The notes: generated by a model from the letters alone, not told the origin. A stretch of 64,000 nucleotides of DNA from Roseateles sp. YR242 (GCF_900109745.1 NZ_FOAV01000001.1:558001-622000); one strand, 5' to 3'; numbered from the stretch's first letter, positions 54,995 to 64,000 are shown. Numbers and translations: made by a program.

Positions 54995-56710
54995 TCACAA
55001 CGGCGGCTCCTTCTCCTGCAGGAGCCGCCACATCACCTTGCCTGAGCCCGATTTGGGCAGGCTCTCCACAAACTCCACGATGCGCGGCGCCTTGTAGGGC
55101 GCCATGTGCTCATGGGCCCAGCCAATGACCTCCTGCTCGGTGGTCTTGCCCCGCGCCTCCGCGCGCAGCACCACCACCGCCTTGACGGTCTCGCCGCGAT
55201 AGGCGTCCCTCGCAGCAATGACGCAGGCCTCCTGCACCGCCGGATGCCGGTACAGCAGCATCTCCACCTCGGAGGGCCAGACCTTGTAGCCGCTGGCATT
55301 GATCATGCGCTTGAGGCGGTCGGTGATGAAGAAGTAGCCCTCCTCATCCATGCGGCCCAGGTCACCCGTGCGGAAGAAGCGCTTGCCGTCCAGTTCCACA
55401 AAGGCCGCGTCGGTGGCCTCCGGCTGGCGCCAATAGCCCTTGAAGACCATGGGGCCGTGGCTGATGATCTCGCCCACCTCCCCCACCGGCAATTCCTCCA
55501 GCGTGGTCGGATCCACGATGCGTGCATCCACGCCGAAGATGGGGATGCCCAGGCACTGCAGCTTGGCGCGCTCCGGCGGGTTGCCATGGGTGGGTGCCGC
55601 CGTCTCGGTGAGGCCATACCCTTCCGCAAAGGTCAGGCCGAACTCCTCCAGCAGCCGCTCCGCCACGGCCTTGGGCATGGCCGCCCCGCCGCCGCTGAGA
55701 TAGCGCAGGCTGGTGAGGTCGAAGCTGCGGTAGTTCGGGCTGGCGAACAGGTCGATGATCATCGTGGGTATGCAGGTCCAGTGCGTCACCCGGAAGCGCG
55801 AGATCAGGCTGCCGCAGAGTTCACGGTCCCAGCGCGGCATGATCACCAGCGTCATGCCGGTGAACACCGGGCCGAGCACCCCATACAAGGTGCCGGTAAT
55901 GTGGAACATCGGCACCACCGCCAGCCCCACGGATTCGGCGCTGGCATAACCCCACTGGCAACCGCCGCAGCTGTTGGACATGAGCGTGGCATGGGTGTGT
56001 TCGCAGCCCTTGGGCAGGCCGGTCGTGCCCGAGGTGTAGGGCAGCATCGCCAGGTCGTCGGGGCCCGCGGTGTGTGCACTCGGCACGAGCTGTGCATCGA
56101 GTGCATCGCCCCAGGCCGTGGCACCGGCCGGCAGCTCGTGCCGGGCCATCAACCAGGTGCGCATGGCGTCCGGCACACGGCAGTCGGCATCCGGGCCGCC
56201 TTCAGGCAGGGCCTGCCAATACTGCGTCACCAGCACTGCGGCGGGCCGTTGGGCAGGGTCCAGGCGGGCGGCAGCAGCCGCCACCACGCCGGCGAGTTCA
56301 CCACTGCAGATTACCACCTTGGTCTGCGGGTCCGTCAGGTAATGGCCAAACTCGTCTTCCCGGTTCATCGGGTTCACCGGCACCACCACGGCATCCGCAC
56401 GGCTCACCGCATAAAACGCCACCAGGTACTGCGGGCAGTTCTGCATGAAGAGCGCCACGCGGTCTCCCTTGCGCACACCCTGGGCCTGCAGCCAGCCCGC
56501 CAGGGCCTCCGCCTGGCGCCGCAGCGCATCGAAGCTCAAGGTGGCACCCAGGAAGATGGTGGCCGGTTTGTCGGGGTAACGGCTGGCCGCCACGGCCAGG
56601 TTGAACCACAGCGAGGTCCGGGGTATGGCGAGTTCACGAGGCAGGCGCCGCGGCCAGTGGCTGTACTGGACCTGCGACTGCTCGGGACGAGGGGTCACCA
56701 CGCGCGTCAT
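54995..56710 (-). CDS. AMP-binding acyl-CoA synthetase
   Basis: A 571-residue acyl-adenylate-forming ligase, probably for fatty or aromatic acids. Signatures are YTSGTTGLPKG (P-loop A3), YGLTETAAPTH (A5), GDLGRMDEEGYFFITDR (A7/A8) and the late catalytic Lys in PKSGSGKVMWR. Cytosolic, peripheral to the membrane. The ATG at 56710 (MTRVVTPRPEQ) has AGGAGA upstream. It converges with the DUF924 fusion gene; a GCCGCC/GGCGGC hairpin straddles the boundary. Confidence 0.92.
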   Translation of the reverse strand: MTRVVTPRPEQSQVQYSHWPRRLPRELAIPRTSLWFNLAVAASRYPDKPATIFLGATLSFDALRRQAEALAGWLQAQGVRKGDRVALFMQNCPQYLVAFYAVSRADAVVVPVNPMNREDEFGHYLTDPQTKVVICSGELAGVVAAAAARLDPAQRPAAVLVTQYWQALPEGGPDADCRVPDAMRTWLMARHELPAGATAWGDALDAQLVPSAHTAGPDDLAMLPYTSGTTGLPKGCEHTHATLMSNSCGGCQWGYASAESVGLAVVPMFHITGTLYGVLGPVFTGMTLVIMPRWDRELCGSLISRFRVTHWTCIPTMIIDLFASPNYRSFDLTSLRYLSGGGAAMPKAVAERLLEEFGLTFAEGYGLTETAAPTHGNPPERAKLQCLGIPIFGVDARIVDPTTLEELPVGEVGEIISHGPMVFKGYWRQPEATDAAFVELDGKRFFRTGDLGRMDEEGYFFITDRLKRMINASGYKVWPSEVEMLLYRHPAVQEACVIAARDAYRGETVKAVVVLRAEARGKTTEQEVIGWAHEHMAPYKAPRIVEFVESLPKSGSGKVMWRLLQEKEPPL

Positions 56711-56973
56711 CGTGCTTGTCTCCTGTTGTCGTTCTGGGGGCATTCCCGGGATCGTGATGCCCTGATCTTCCCGCTGCAGCGACCCGGGTCTTGTCCCGGC
56801 AGCGACAAGCACAACAGGGACGCCTGTCGCCAGCACACGGGGGCCACCGCGGTGCACTGTGGCGTAAATCCTACTGGCCCTTCAAACGGGTGGCGCAGTG
56901 GATGGTGATCCGGTAGCAGTTGATTAGTATGCGGGCTTTCACCGACGACGGGCCTCCCCCGTACGCCTTGCCC

Positions 56974-57519
56974 ATGCCTGTGTCGCGCCGTTCTGCGCTA
57001 TGGATGTTCCTGGCCTCCGCTGCCCTCGCCGCAGCGGCCGTGACCGCCGCGACACCCGCCCTGGCGATCCCTGCGGACACCGCATTGGACACGCCCACCG
57101 GCCCGGTGGTGCTAAGCGTGGGCGGGGCGCTGCGCGTGACCAACAAGGACGGCCTGGCGCAGTTCGACATGGGCATGCTGGAGCGGCTGCCGCAGAAGAG
57201 TTTCCAGACGCTGACGCCGTGGTACGCCAAGCCCCGCAAGTTCACCGGCCCGCTGCTGCGGGATGTACTGGCGGCGGTGGGCAGCAACGGACAAACCATC
57301 GAAGCGCGTGCGCTGAACGACTACCGCGTGACCATTCCGGTGGCGGACATCCAGCGCTTTGATGTCATCGTCGCCCGGCTGATGGACGACAAGCCGATGT
57401 CGCTGCGCGACAAGGGGCCCTTGTTCATCATCTATCCGTTTGACGAACACACCGAGCTTCGCAACAGCGTCTATTACGGGCGTTCCGCCTGGCAGTTGAA
57501 GAGCCTGGAACTCCGATGA
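56974..57519 (+). CDS. Sulfite-oxidase-fold (Oxidored_molyb-like) periplasmic protein without cysteine
   Basis: A 181-residue exported protein with a signal peptide (SRRSALWMFLASAALAAAAV to ALA). The mature part resembles the molybdopterin-binding fold of the sulfite oxidase family (FTGPLLRDVLAAVG, ALNDYRVTIPVADI, KGPLFIIYPFDE, YYGRSAWQLKSLELR). There is no cysteine anywhere, so the usual Mo-coordinating Cys is missing and enzymatic activity is unlikely. The start is uncertain; ATG 56929 is an alternative. It overlaps the kinase gene by ATGA and is probably its periplasmic partner. Confidence 0.8.
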   Translation: MPVSRRSALWMFLASAALAAAAVTAATPALAIPADTALDTPTGPVVLSVGGALRVTNKDGLAQFDMGMLERLPQKSFQTLTPWYAKPRKFTGPLLRDVLAAVGSNGQTIEARALNDYRVTIPVADIQRFDVIVARLMDDKPMSLRDKGPLFIIYPFDEHTELRNSVYYGRSAWQLKSLELR

Positions 57520-59390
57520 CCTTGAGCGCCTCGCATCTGGCAGCGCGCCGCCGTTGGCGCCTCATCATGGCCGCCATCGGCCTGTTCCTGGTGCTGGCGC
57601 TGGCCGCCGCCGCCTGGTTGCAGGCACGGCAGTACCAACTGCTCAACGGCACCCGGCGCTACCAGGACGACTACCTGGTCTGGAGCCTGTTCCAGTTCGA
57701 GACCGAATACCTGAAACTGCGGCTCGCCCTGGAGCAGGCCGCGGGCCCCAGCCTGGCGGTGGACCCGGACCAGGTGGCGCAGCGTTACGAGATCTTCGTC
57801 AGCCGCCTCAACCTGGTGGAGAGCGAACACGCGGCCCAGGTGCTCTCGCACCACCCCGACTACCAGCGCACCGTCGCCCGCACCCAGGACTTCGTGCGCT
57901 GGGCCGATGCGCTGCCGCTGGACGCGGACATGATCCGCCAGCATCCCGACCGCCTCACCGAGGTGATCGAACGCCTGGACCCCTTGGCCGACCCGATCCG
58001 CGAGCTGTCGCTGACCTCCACCCACCATGTGGCGCAGGAAGTGACCGATCGCAACGACATCGTGCGCAGCCAGAGCCGCGTGGGCCTGGCCCTGACCGCC
58101 CTGCTGACGGCCCTGACCCTGTGCTTCGCCTGGGTGGCGGTGCGGCAGTTCAAGCGGCTGGAACGCTACGGCATCAAGCAGCATGGCCTGGCGGAACGGC
58201 TGCATGAGGCCCAGCGCGAGGCCGAAGCGGCCAACCGCGCCAAGACGGTGTTCCTGGCCAACATGAGCCATGAGCTGCGCACGCCGCTGCAGGGCCTGCT
58301 GGGCATGCTGGGCCTGTTGAAGGAAGCCCCCCTGAGCCCGCCGCAGCAGGAGCATCTGAAAGCGGCGAACGACTGCGCGCGCCATCTGCTGGCGGTGCTG
58401 GGCGACATCCTGGACGTGACCCGCATGGAAGCCGGCGGGCTGGCCATCACGCCCGAACCCCTGCAACTCAGCGCCCTGATGCGTGAGCTGGAGGGCCTAT
58501 GCCGTCCGCAGGCCAGTGCCAAGGGGCTGACCCTGCATGTGACCATTGACGAGGACGTGCCCAACTGGGTGCAGGCGGACCCCACACGGCTGCGCCAGAT
58601 CCTGCTGAACCTGCTGAGCAACGCCCTCAAATTCTCGGACCGTGGCCAGGTGGCCTGCGGCCTTCGCCGGGGCGTGGGCCCGCTGGGCGAAGACCTGCTG
58701 ATCTTTGACGTGAGCGATACCGGGCCCGGCATGGACGCCGCCACGGTCTCGCGGCTCTTCCAGCGCTTCAGCCAGGGCGACGCCAGCGCCACGCGCCGTC
58801 ATGGCGGGGCCGGCCTGGGGTTGGAGATTTCACGCCGGCTGGCGCGTGCCATGGGGGGGGACATCCACGTCCAGACCACGCCAGGCCAGGGCAGCCGTTT
58901 CAGCCTGGCGCTGCCACTGCGCCAGGGCCCGCAGACCCACCTGCCGACCCGCCCGGGCACGCCCTCCGTCAGTGACGACCCGGGCGCCCCCATCACCGGG
59001 CTGCAGGTATTGGTCTCCGAAGATCACCCCACCAACCGACTTGTCGTCGAGGCCATGCTGCAGAAGCTGGGCCATCACCCGACGCTGTGCGACAACGGCC
59101 TGCAGGCCTTGCAGCTGGTGCGCCATCAACGCTATGACATAGTGCTGATGGACCTGCACACACCGCAGATGGATGGCTTTGAGGCCACCCGTGCCATCCG
59201 GGAAATGCCGGCGCCGCGCGGCCAGTTGCCCATCATTGCGTTCTCGGCCGATGCCTTCGAGGAATCGCAGCGGATGGCCGAGGAAGCGGGCGTGAGCGCC
59301 TTCCTGCCCAAGCCGGTGGAGCTCGACGTGCTGCAGGCCTGCCTGCAGCGGCTGGCGCCACGGCCGGCCAGGCCGGAGGCGGCGGCCTGA
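57516..59390 (+). CDS. Hybrid sensor histidine kinase
   Basis: A 624-residue membrane kinase. TM1 is at about 16-37, a helical periplasmic domain follows, and TM2 is at about 188-208. The HisKA domain has His252 (MSHELRTPL), the HATPase domain has N, G1 and G2 boxes (LLSNALKFSD, DTGPGMD, GAGLGLEIS), and a C-terminal receiver carries Asp546 (IVLMDLHTPQMDG). It is translationally coupled to the upstream sulfite-oxidase-fold protein, so periplasmic sensing through that protein is likely. No separate response regulator follows. Confidence 0.93.
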   Translation: MTLSASHLAARRRWRLIMAAIGLFLVLALAAAAWLQARQYQLLNGTRRYQDDYLVWSLFQFETEYLKLRLALEQAAGPSLAVDPDQVAQRYEIFVSRLNLVESEHAAQVLSHHPDYQRTVARTQDFVRWADALPLDADMIRQHPDRLTEVIERLDPLADPIRELSLTSTHHVAQEVTDRNDIVRSQSRVGLALTALLTALTLCFAWVAVRQFKRLERYGIKQHGLAERLHEAQREAEAANRAKTVFLANMSHELRTPLQGLLGMLGLLKEAPLSPPQQEHLKAANDCARHLLAVLGDILDVTRMEAGGLAITPEPLQLSALMRELEGLCRPQASAKGLTLHVTIDEDVPNWVQADPTRLRQILLNLLSNALKFSDRGQVACGLRRGVGPLGEDLLIFDVSDTGPGMDAATVSRLFQRFSQGDASATRRHGGAGLGLEISRRLARAMGGDIHVQTTPGQGSRFSLALPLRQGPQTHLPTRPGTPSVSDDPGAPITGLQVLVSEDHPTNRLVVEAMLQKLGHHPTLCDNGLQALQLVRHQRYDIVLMDLHTPQMDGFEATRAIREMPAPRGQLPIIAFSADAFEESQRMAEEAGVSAFLPKPVELDVLQACLQRLAPRPARPEAAA

Positions 59391-59392
59391 CC

Positions 59393-59428
59393 GCCGGTAG
59401 CGCCGGTAGCGCCGGTAGCGCCGGTAGG
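59393..59428. repeat. 9-bp tandem repeat, four copies
   Basis: GCCGGTAGC occurs three times exactly and once as GCCGGTAGG (59393-59428), beginning two bases after the hybrid kinase stop codon and before the convergent murB stop. Confidence 0.9.
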
Positions 59429-59448
59429 CAGGGCTCCCTGGACCCGGT

Positions 59449-60519
59449 CTAGATCACCACCGGTTCGGGCTCCAGTCGGATGCCGAACCGGCCGTAGACG
59501 CTCTCCTGGATGGCCCGGGCCAGCGTGACCACCTCGGCCCCACGGGCTTCGCCGCGGTTGACCAGCACCAGCGCCTGCTTTTCGTAGACGGCCGCGCCGC
59601 CGACGCTCTTGCCCTTCCAGCCGCAGGCATCGATGAGCCAGCCGGCCGCCAGCTTGAAATTGCCGTCCGCCATCGGGTAGTGAACGATGTGCGGGTCCCG
59701 CGCGATGATGTCGCGGCACTGCTCCTCGCTCACCACCGGATTCTTGAAGAAGCTGCCGGCATTGCCAATGCGGGCCGGGTCCGGCAGCTTGGCGCGGCGG
59801 ATCTCGCAGACCCAGTCAAAGACCTGGCGCGCGTCCGGCGCGGTGATGCCGGTCTCGGCCATCTTGCGTTCGATGTCCAGGTAACCGATCTGCGGCTGCC
59901 ACGGCTTGGGGCAGCGCAGCCGTACCTTGGTGATCACGCTCTTGCCGGACAGGCCTCCGTAGCCGGTCTGCTTGAAGACGCTGTCCCGATAACCGAAGCG
60001 GCACACCGATGCGGGCAGCGTGACGCGGCGCCCGGTGGTCAGGTCCACCACATCCACGCTGTCCAGCCGGTCCTTGAGCTCGACGCCGTAGGCGCCGATG
60101 TTCTGCACCGGGGCGGCGCCCACCGTGCCGGGGATCAGCGCCAGGTTCTCCAGCCCGGGCACGCCCTGGTCCAGCGAAAACGCCACCGCCTCATGCCAGG
60201 CCACCCCGGCACCGGCCTCGATGATCCAGGCGTCCTCGCGCTCCTCCACCCGCAGGCCGGGGATCTCCATCTTGAGCACCACCGCGTCCACATCGCGCGT
60301 CAGGACCAGGTTGGAGCCGCCACCCAGCACAAACTTGCTGGCACGGCCGAGCTCGGGATGGTCCACCACACGGCGTACGTCCAGTTCTTCCCGGATGCGC
60401 ACCAGCCGGCGTGCCAAAGCGGGCAAGCCGAAGCTGTTGTAGGGCTTCAGATTGACATCGGTCTCGATGAGCAGGCCTTCGCGGCGCTCGGTCGGGGGTG
60501 TGGTGGGAACGGACTGCAT
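59449..60519 (-). CDS. murB: UDP-N-acetylmuramate dehydrogenase
   Basis: A 356-residue FAD enzyme that reduces UDP-GlcNAc-enolpyruvate to UDP-MurNAc in peptidoglycan synthesis. The FAD-binding segment LGGGSNLVL, the PGTVGAAPVQNIGAYG loop and the catalytic Ser region GNAGSFFKNP are present. The E. coli-like (type I) architecture fits the length. Start ATG 60519; divergent from yajQ with 84 bases between. Confidence 0.96.
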   Translation of the reverse strand: MQSVPTTPPTERREGLLIETDVNLKPYNSFGLPALARRLVRIREELDVRRVVDHPELGRASKFVLGGGSNLVLTRDVDAVVLKMEIPGLRVEEREDAWIIEAGAGVAWHEAVAFSLDQGVPGLENLALIPGTVGAAPVQNIGAYGVELKDRLDSVDVVDLTTGRRVTLPASVCRFGYRDSVFKQTGYGGLSGKSVITKVRLRCPKPWQPQIGYLDIERKMAETGITAPDARQVFDWVCEIRRAKLPDPARIGNAGSFFKNPVVSEEQCRDIIARDPHIVHYPMADGNFKLAAGWLIDACGWKGKSVGGAAVYEKQALVLVNRGEARGAEVVTLARAIQESVYGRFGIRLEPEPVVI

Positions 60520-60603
60520 GGCAGAATTCTCGCCGAAGAATGCGGGAAGCCCTCATCCGTCGCTCCCCCATACCGAACAACCACAACAGAGCAGTACAGC
60601 CAC

Positions 60604-61098
60604 ATGCCCAGCTTCGACACCGTTCTCGAACCCGACATGGTCAAGGTCCGCAACAGCGTGGACGCCAGCGCCAAGGAAATCGCCACCCGCTTCGATTTCA
60701 AGGGCACCAGCGCAGCCATCGACTACAAGGAAAAGGAAAAGGAAATCCACGCCACCGGCGACGCCGAGTTCCAGCTCGAGCAGATCGAGGCGGTGCTCTA
60801 CGGCAAGCTGACCAAGCAGGGCGTGGTGCTGGGCTTCGTCGACAAGCAGGAGAAGATCGAGAAGCTCGGCGGCGATCGCGTCAAGCAGGTCTACAAGATC
60901 AAGGCCGGCCTGGAGTCGGCGGAAGCCAAGAAGGTCGTGGCCGCGATCAAGAACAGCAAGATCAAGGTGCAGGCCGCCATCGAGGGCGACATCGTCCGCA
61001 TCACCGGCAAGAGCCTGGACGATCTGCAGGCGGCCCAGGCCGTGCTGCGCAAGGACGTGGCGGACCTGCCGCTGAGCTTCGACAACTACCGCAAGTAA
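60604..61098 (+). CDS. yajQ: YajQ family nucleotide-binding protein
   Basis: A 164-residue cytosolic protein, full length for the family, opening MPSFDTVLEPDMVKVRNSVD and ending LPLSFDNYRK as usual. It has two ferredoxin-like domains. YajQ proteins bind nucleic acids or cyclic di-GMP in other bacteria. A small GGCCGG/CCGGCC hairpin (61105-61121) follows the stop. Start ATG 60604. Confidence 0.95.
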   Translation: MPSFDTVLEPDMVKVRNSVDASAKEIATRFDFKGTSAAIDYKEKEKEIHATGDAEFQLEQIEAVLYGKLTKQGVVLGFVDKQEKIEKLGGDRVKQVYKIKAGLESAEAKKVVAAIKNSKIKVQAAIEGDIVRITGKSLDDLQAAQAVLRKDVADLPLSFDNYRK

Positions 61099-61230
61099 AG
61101 CCCGGGCCGGCCTCACCGGCCGTCAGGGCGACGGTCACACCCGCCGGGTGTTCGCGGGCAGGCCGGGTCGGCCCGGCCGCCGCGCAGGCCCGGGGTACCG
61201 CCACCAGAACCGTGCCGTGGAGGAGACAGC

Positions 61231-64000
61231 ATGCGTGCATCAGCAACGCAGAAGGCCGTTGAGGTCAGGCATGAGGCCAGGGGTGAGGCCATTCAAGAAT
61301 CCAGTCGTGAGACCAGGCATGGAGCCCGGCGAGCCGGTTGGATGACCGTCCTGGCTGGTGCCCTGGCTGTGTGCCTGAGCAGCAGTGCCCACGCGGACAG
61401 CGTGAAGGCGTCGCGCTTCTACGAGGATGCGCTCAAGCGTTTTGAGCGGCGTGATGTGGACGGCGCCATCATCCAGCTCAAGAACGCCCTGCAGCAGGAC
61501 GCGCGCCTGCTCTCGGTGCACGTGCTGCTGGGCAAGGCCCTGCTCTCGCGCAGCGAAGCCGCTGCCGCCGAGATCGAATTCAACGAGGCCCTGCAGCTGG
61601 GCATCAACCGCGCCGAAGTCGCCGTGCCGTTGGCGCAGGCCCTGGTGGCCCAAGGCAAGCAGGCCGACGTCTTCAAGCTGGCGGTGCTCAATCCGGACGG
61701 GCTGCCCGACGCCACGCGCCAGGCCCTGCTGCTGGTGCGCGCGGGTGCGGCCTCGGACCTGGGGGACGCCCCCCGTGCCCAGGCTCTGGTGGACGACGCA
61801 CGCGCGCTCAATGCCAACGCACCCGAGGCCTGGGTAGCGGAAGTCCCGTTGCGGGTGCGCGCGCGCCAGTTCGACCGGGCGGACGTGGCGGCCGACCGCG
61901 CACTTCAACTGGCGCCCAACAATGCCGAGGCGCTCTACCAGAAGGCCACCATCGCCCATGTGCAGGGCCGCCTGGACGAAGCCCTGCGCGGTTATGACCG
62001 TGTGCTGGCCGTGGACAGCCGCCACCTGGAAGCCCAACTGGCGCGCCTGGGCATCCTGGTGGACCAGGGCCGTCAGGAACCCGCGCAGGCCGCGCTGCAG
62101 GCACTGCTGAAGCAGGCCCCCACGGAGCCGCGTGCGCTCTACCTGAGCGCGGTGCTGGCCGAACGTCGTGGGGACGGTCCCGCTGCGTCCAACGCCCTGA
62201 AAGCGGTGACGACCCAGCTGGATCCCGTTCCGCTGGACTACATCCGCTACCGTCCACAGGCGCTGATGCTCAATGGCCTGGCCCACTACGGCCTGGGTGA
62301 GCCGCTGAAGGCCAAGCCCTATCTGGAATATGCGCAGCGCGTGCAGCCCAACAGCCCCTTGTCCAAGCTGCTGGCGCAGGTTTATGCGGCCGAGCCCAAT
62401 CTGGACCGTGCCAGCGAGGTGCTGGAGACCTACCTGAAGGCCTTCCCTGGCGATAGCCAGGCCTTGGTGATGATGGCCTCGCTGCAGATGGCGCAAGGCC
62501 GACATGGGCGGGCGACGGCCCTCATGCAGGAAGCGCTGCGCGGCCGGGATGCGCCCGAGTTCCACACCGCCCTGGGCCTGTCGCTGATTCGCGGCGGCCA
62601 GATCGGCAGCGCGGCCGACGAGCTGGAGAAAGCCTTCCAGCGCGACCCCGGCCAGACCTATGCCGGTCTCTCGCTGGCCACGCTCTACCTGCGCAACGGC
62701 CAGCCGGCCAAGGCCGTGGCCGTGGCGGACCGGCTGGTGAAGCAGCAGCCGGGCAACCCCAGTGTCTGGATGATGCAGGGGGCGGCACGGCAGGCCAACA
62801 AGGACATCGCGGGCGCACGGCAGTCTTTCCAGCAGGCGTTGCAGGTGGATGGGCGCCTGGCCGAACCGCAACTGGGCCTGGCGCGACTGGACATCATCGA
62901 GCGGCAGTTCGACGCCGCCCAAGCCCGCCTGGACACCCTGCTTCGCGTCGACGAGCGCCAGGTGGACGCGCTCTACGAGATGGCCTTGCTCAGCGAGGCC
63001 CGAGGCCAGCCGGCGGAGGTGCAGCGTTGGCTCTCCAAGGCGGTGGACGCCAGCACGCCGCGGCAGACGCGGGCCGACCAGGCCCTGGTCGCGTGGCTGC
63101 TCAGGCAGGACCAGCCTGGCGCAGCGCTGGAGGCTGCCAGGCGCTTGCTGGGCAAGGTGCCCGACGACCTGCAGGCCATGATCACCTACGCCCGGGTGCA
63201 ACTGGCCAATCGGGACACGGCCGGCGCCAAGGCGACGCTCAACAGCGCCGCGCGCCGCTCCGGCTTCGACCCGCAACCGCTGGTGGACATTGCTGCGCTG
63301 CAACTGGCGGCCAAGGATCCCACCGGCGCGGCCTACAGCCTGGACAAGGCCTTGTCTTCCGCGCCACAACACGTGCCGGCCCTTGCCCTGTCCGCCACCG
63401 TGGCACTGCAGCAGGGGAATCCGGTGCAGGCGGAGAAACAAGCGCGCCAGGTCATCTCGCTGCAGCCGACCCGGGCGGTTGGCCACCTGTTGCTGGCCGA
63501 TGTGTTCCAGGCCCGCCACCAGCCGGCGCAGGCGCTGGAGGCGCTGCGCAAGGCGCATGAGGTGGAGCCCACCAGCGGCAGCCTGCTGGCCCTGATGCGC
63601 GCCCTCAGCCATCAGGATGGTGGCGGCAAGGCTGCTGCCGAGCTGGCCGAACGCTGGCTGCAGGCACGCCCCGGCGACGTGGCAGCGTGGAAGGCGCTGG
63701 GTGACACGCAGGCCCGCGCTGGCAGCTTCACATCCGCGCGCAAGAGTTATGACGCAGCGCTGCGTCTGCGCCCCAATGATGCCGAGACGCTGAACAACCA
63801 GGCCAATGTTCTGCTCAAGCTCGGCGAGGCCACCGCCGCCCTGCCGCTGGCCGACAAGGCTTTGGCGCTGGAACCACGCAACGCGCTGGTCATCGATACC
63901 GCAGGCTGGGCGCACCACCTGGCAGGCAACGGCGAGCGCGCGCTGCAACTGTTGCGCGACGCGCGGCTGCGCGAGCCAGGCAACCCCGAGATTCGTTACC
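61231..64000 (+). CDS. TPR-repeat protein, PEP-CTERM-system PrsT-like (3' end outside window)
   Basis: The frame runs from ATG 61231, preceded by a strong GGAGGAG ribosome site, to the window edge, giving 923 residues without a stop. After a charged ~35-residue N-terminus, a signal peptide ends SSSAHA. The rest is at least 20 tandem tetratricopeptide-type repeats (for example DGAIIQLKNALQQDARLLSVH, GNPVQAEKQARQVISLQP, NDAETLNNQANVLLKLGE). Length and the opening SRFYEDALKRFERRDVDGA fit the PEP-CTERM-system TPR lipoprotein PrsT, although the lipobox Cys is not well placed here. It suggests an exosortase/exopolysaccharide locus just beyond the window. Confidence 0.82.
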   Translation, partial: MRASATQKAVEVRHEARGEAIQESSRETRHGARRAGWMTVLAGALAVCLSSSAHADSVKASRFYEDALKRFERRDVDGAIIQLKNALQQDARLLSVHVLLGKALLSRSEAAAAEIEFNEALQLGINRAEVAVPLAQALVAQGKQADVFKLAVLNPDGLPDATRQALLLVRAGAASDLGDAPRAQALVDDARALNANAPEAWVAEVPLRVRARQFDRADVAADRALQLAPNNAEALYQKATIAHVQGRLDEALRGYDRVLAVDSRHLEAQLARLGILVDQGRQEPAQAALQALLKQAPTEPRALYLSAVLAERRGDGPAASNALKAVTTQLDPVPLDYIRYRPQALMLNGLAHYGLGEPLKAKPYLEYAQRVQPNSPLSKLLAQVYAAEPNLDRASEVLETYLKAFPGDSQALVMMASLQMAQGRHGRATALMQEALRGRDAPEFHTALGLSLIRGGQIGSAADELEKAFQRDPGQTYAGLSLATLYLRNGQPAKAVAVADRLVKQQPGNPSVWMMQGAARQANKDIAGARQSFQQALQVDGRLAEPQLGLARLDIIERQFDAAQARLDTLLRVDERQVDALYEMALLSEARGQPAEVQRWLSKAVDASTPRQTRADQALVAWLLRQDQPGAALEAARRLLGKVPDDLQAMITYARVQLANRDTAGAKATLNSAARRSGFDPQPLVDIAALQLAAKDPTGAAYSLDKALSSAPQHVPALALSATVALQQGNPVQAEKQARQVISLQPTRAVGHLLLADVFQARHQPAQALEALRKAHEVEPTSGSLLALMRALSHQDGGGKAAAELAERWLQARPGDVAAWKALGDTQARAGSFTSARKSYDAALRLRPNDAETLNNQANVLLKLGEATAALPLADKALALEPRNALVIDTAGWAHHLAGNGERALQLLRDARLREPGNPEIRY

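Noticed and set aside
61240-63948. 902-residue minus-strand frame at the right edge
   Set aside because: It is the shadow of the TPR gene, which has a strong ribosome site, a signal peptide and clear repeats, and which runs off the window.

Overview
The window is about two-thirds GC, gene-dense, and uses strongly GC-biased codons. The housekeeping set (upp, rlmB, orn, rsgA, murB, yajQ, yaeQ, a fused pabB-pabC, RhlE-type helicase) and the protein style point to a betaproteobacterium of the Burkholderiales, probably the Roseateles/Mitsuaria/Rubrivivax neighbourhood. That placement is inferred from protein character, not from a database search. I see no rRNA, tRNA, CRISPR array, insertion sequence or prophage.

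Layout. 1-6.4 kb: tail of an unknown gene, a YgjP-type metalloprotease, a 2Fe-2S ferredoxin, a chemoreceptor, upp, rlmB and a DUF1624 membrane protein. 6.5-12.2 kb (minus strand): a small secreted protein, a large DUF5117-type zinc metalloprotease, an uncharacterised protein and a beta-propeller lipoprotein. 12.4-19.0 kb (plus strand): a bacteriophytochrome kinase, a VOC protein, an LD-carboxypeptidase, an MFS transporter and an esterase, with a decayed NHL-repeat gene in between. 19.0-24.1 kb: a three-gene SMC operon with the order and architecture of MksF-MksE-MksB condensins. 24.2-27.9 kb: an acetyltransferase, a cold-shock/DUF1294 fusion and a DEAD-box helicase with a long leader. 28-39.3 kb: a signalling and hydrolase island. 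It holds a fragment of a histidine kinase, a full-length propeller/Y_Y_Y/HisKA_3 kinase, two paralogous Asp-nucleophile hydrolases, a Tat-exported serine hydrolase, a DUF1348 protein, an ECF sigma factor preceded by a 25-residue Cys-rich small ORF, a LuxR protein with a degenerate receiver, a shortened winged-helix regulator and an intact NarL-type response regulator. 39.3-46.6 kb: a SNF2-like protein whose ATPase motifs are destroyed, pabBC, orn, a Ste24-like protease and rsgA. 46.6-54.1 kb: a small membrane protein, an SDR enzyme, three ~137-bp repeats, an M3 peptidase, a coiled-coil periplasmic protein, YaeQ and a prolyl oligopeptidase. 54.1-64 kb: an acetyltransferase-like/DUF924 fusion, an acyl-CoA synthetase, a cysteine-free sulfite-oxidase-fold protein coupled to a hybrid kinase, murB, yajQ, and most of a PrsT-like TPR protein that suggests a PEP-CTERM/exosortase system nearby.

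The observation I rate highest is an 18-bp motif, TTCAC-N2-T-R-TTTAAC-S-G-S. It occurs once upstream of each of the two paralogous hydrolases and the DUF1348 gene, always in the same orientation relative to the gene, and each copy is followed by GGATA. It suggests a small local regulon that also encodes several candidate regulators. Other points for a second look are the Mks-like operon, the small ORF coupled to the ECF sigma factor, the dead SNF2/SWIM protein, the Cys-less Mo-fold protein with its kinase, and the triplicated repeat that supplies the C-terminus of the M3 peptidase.
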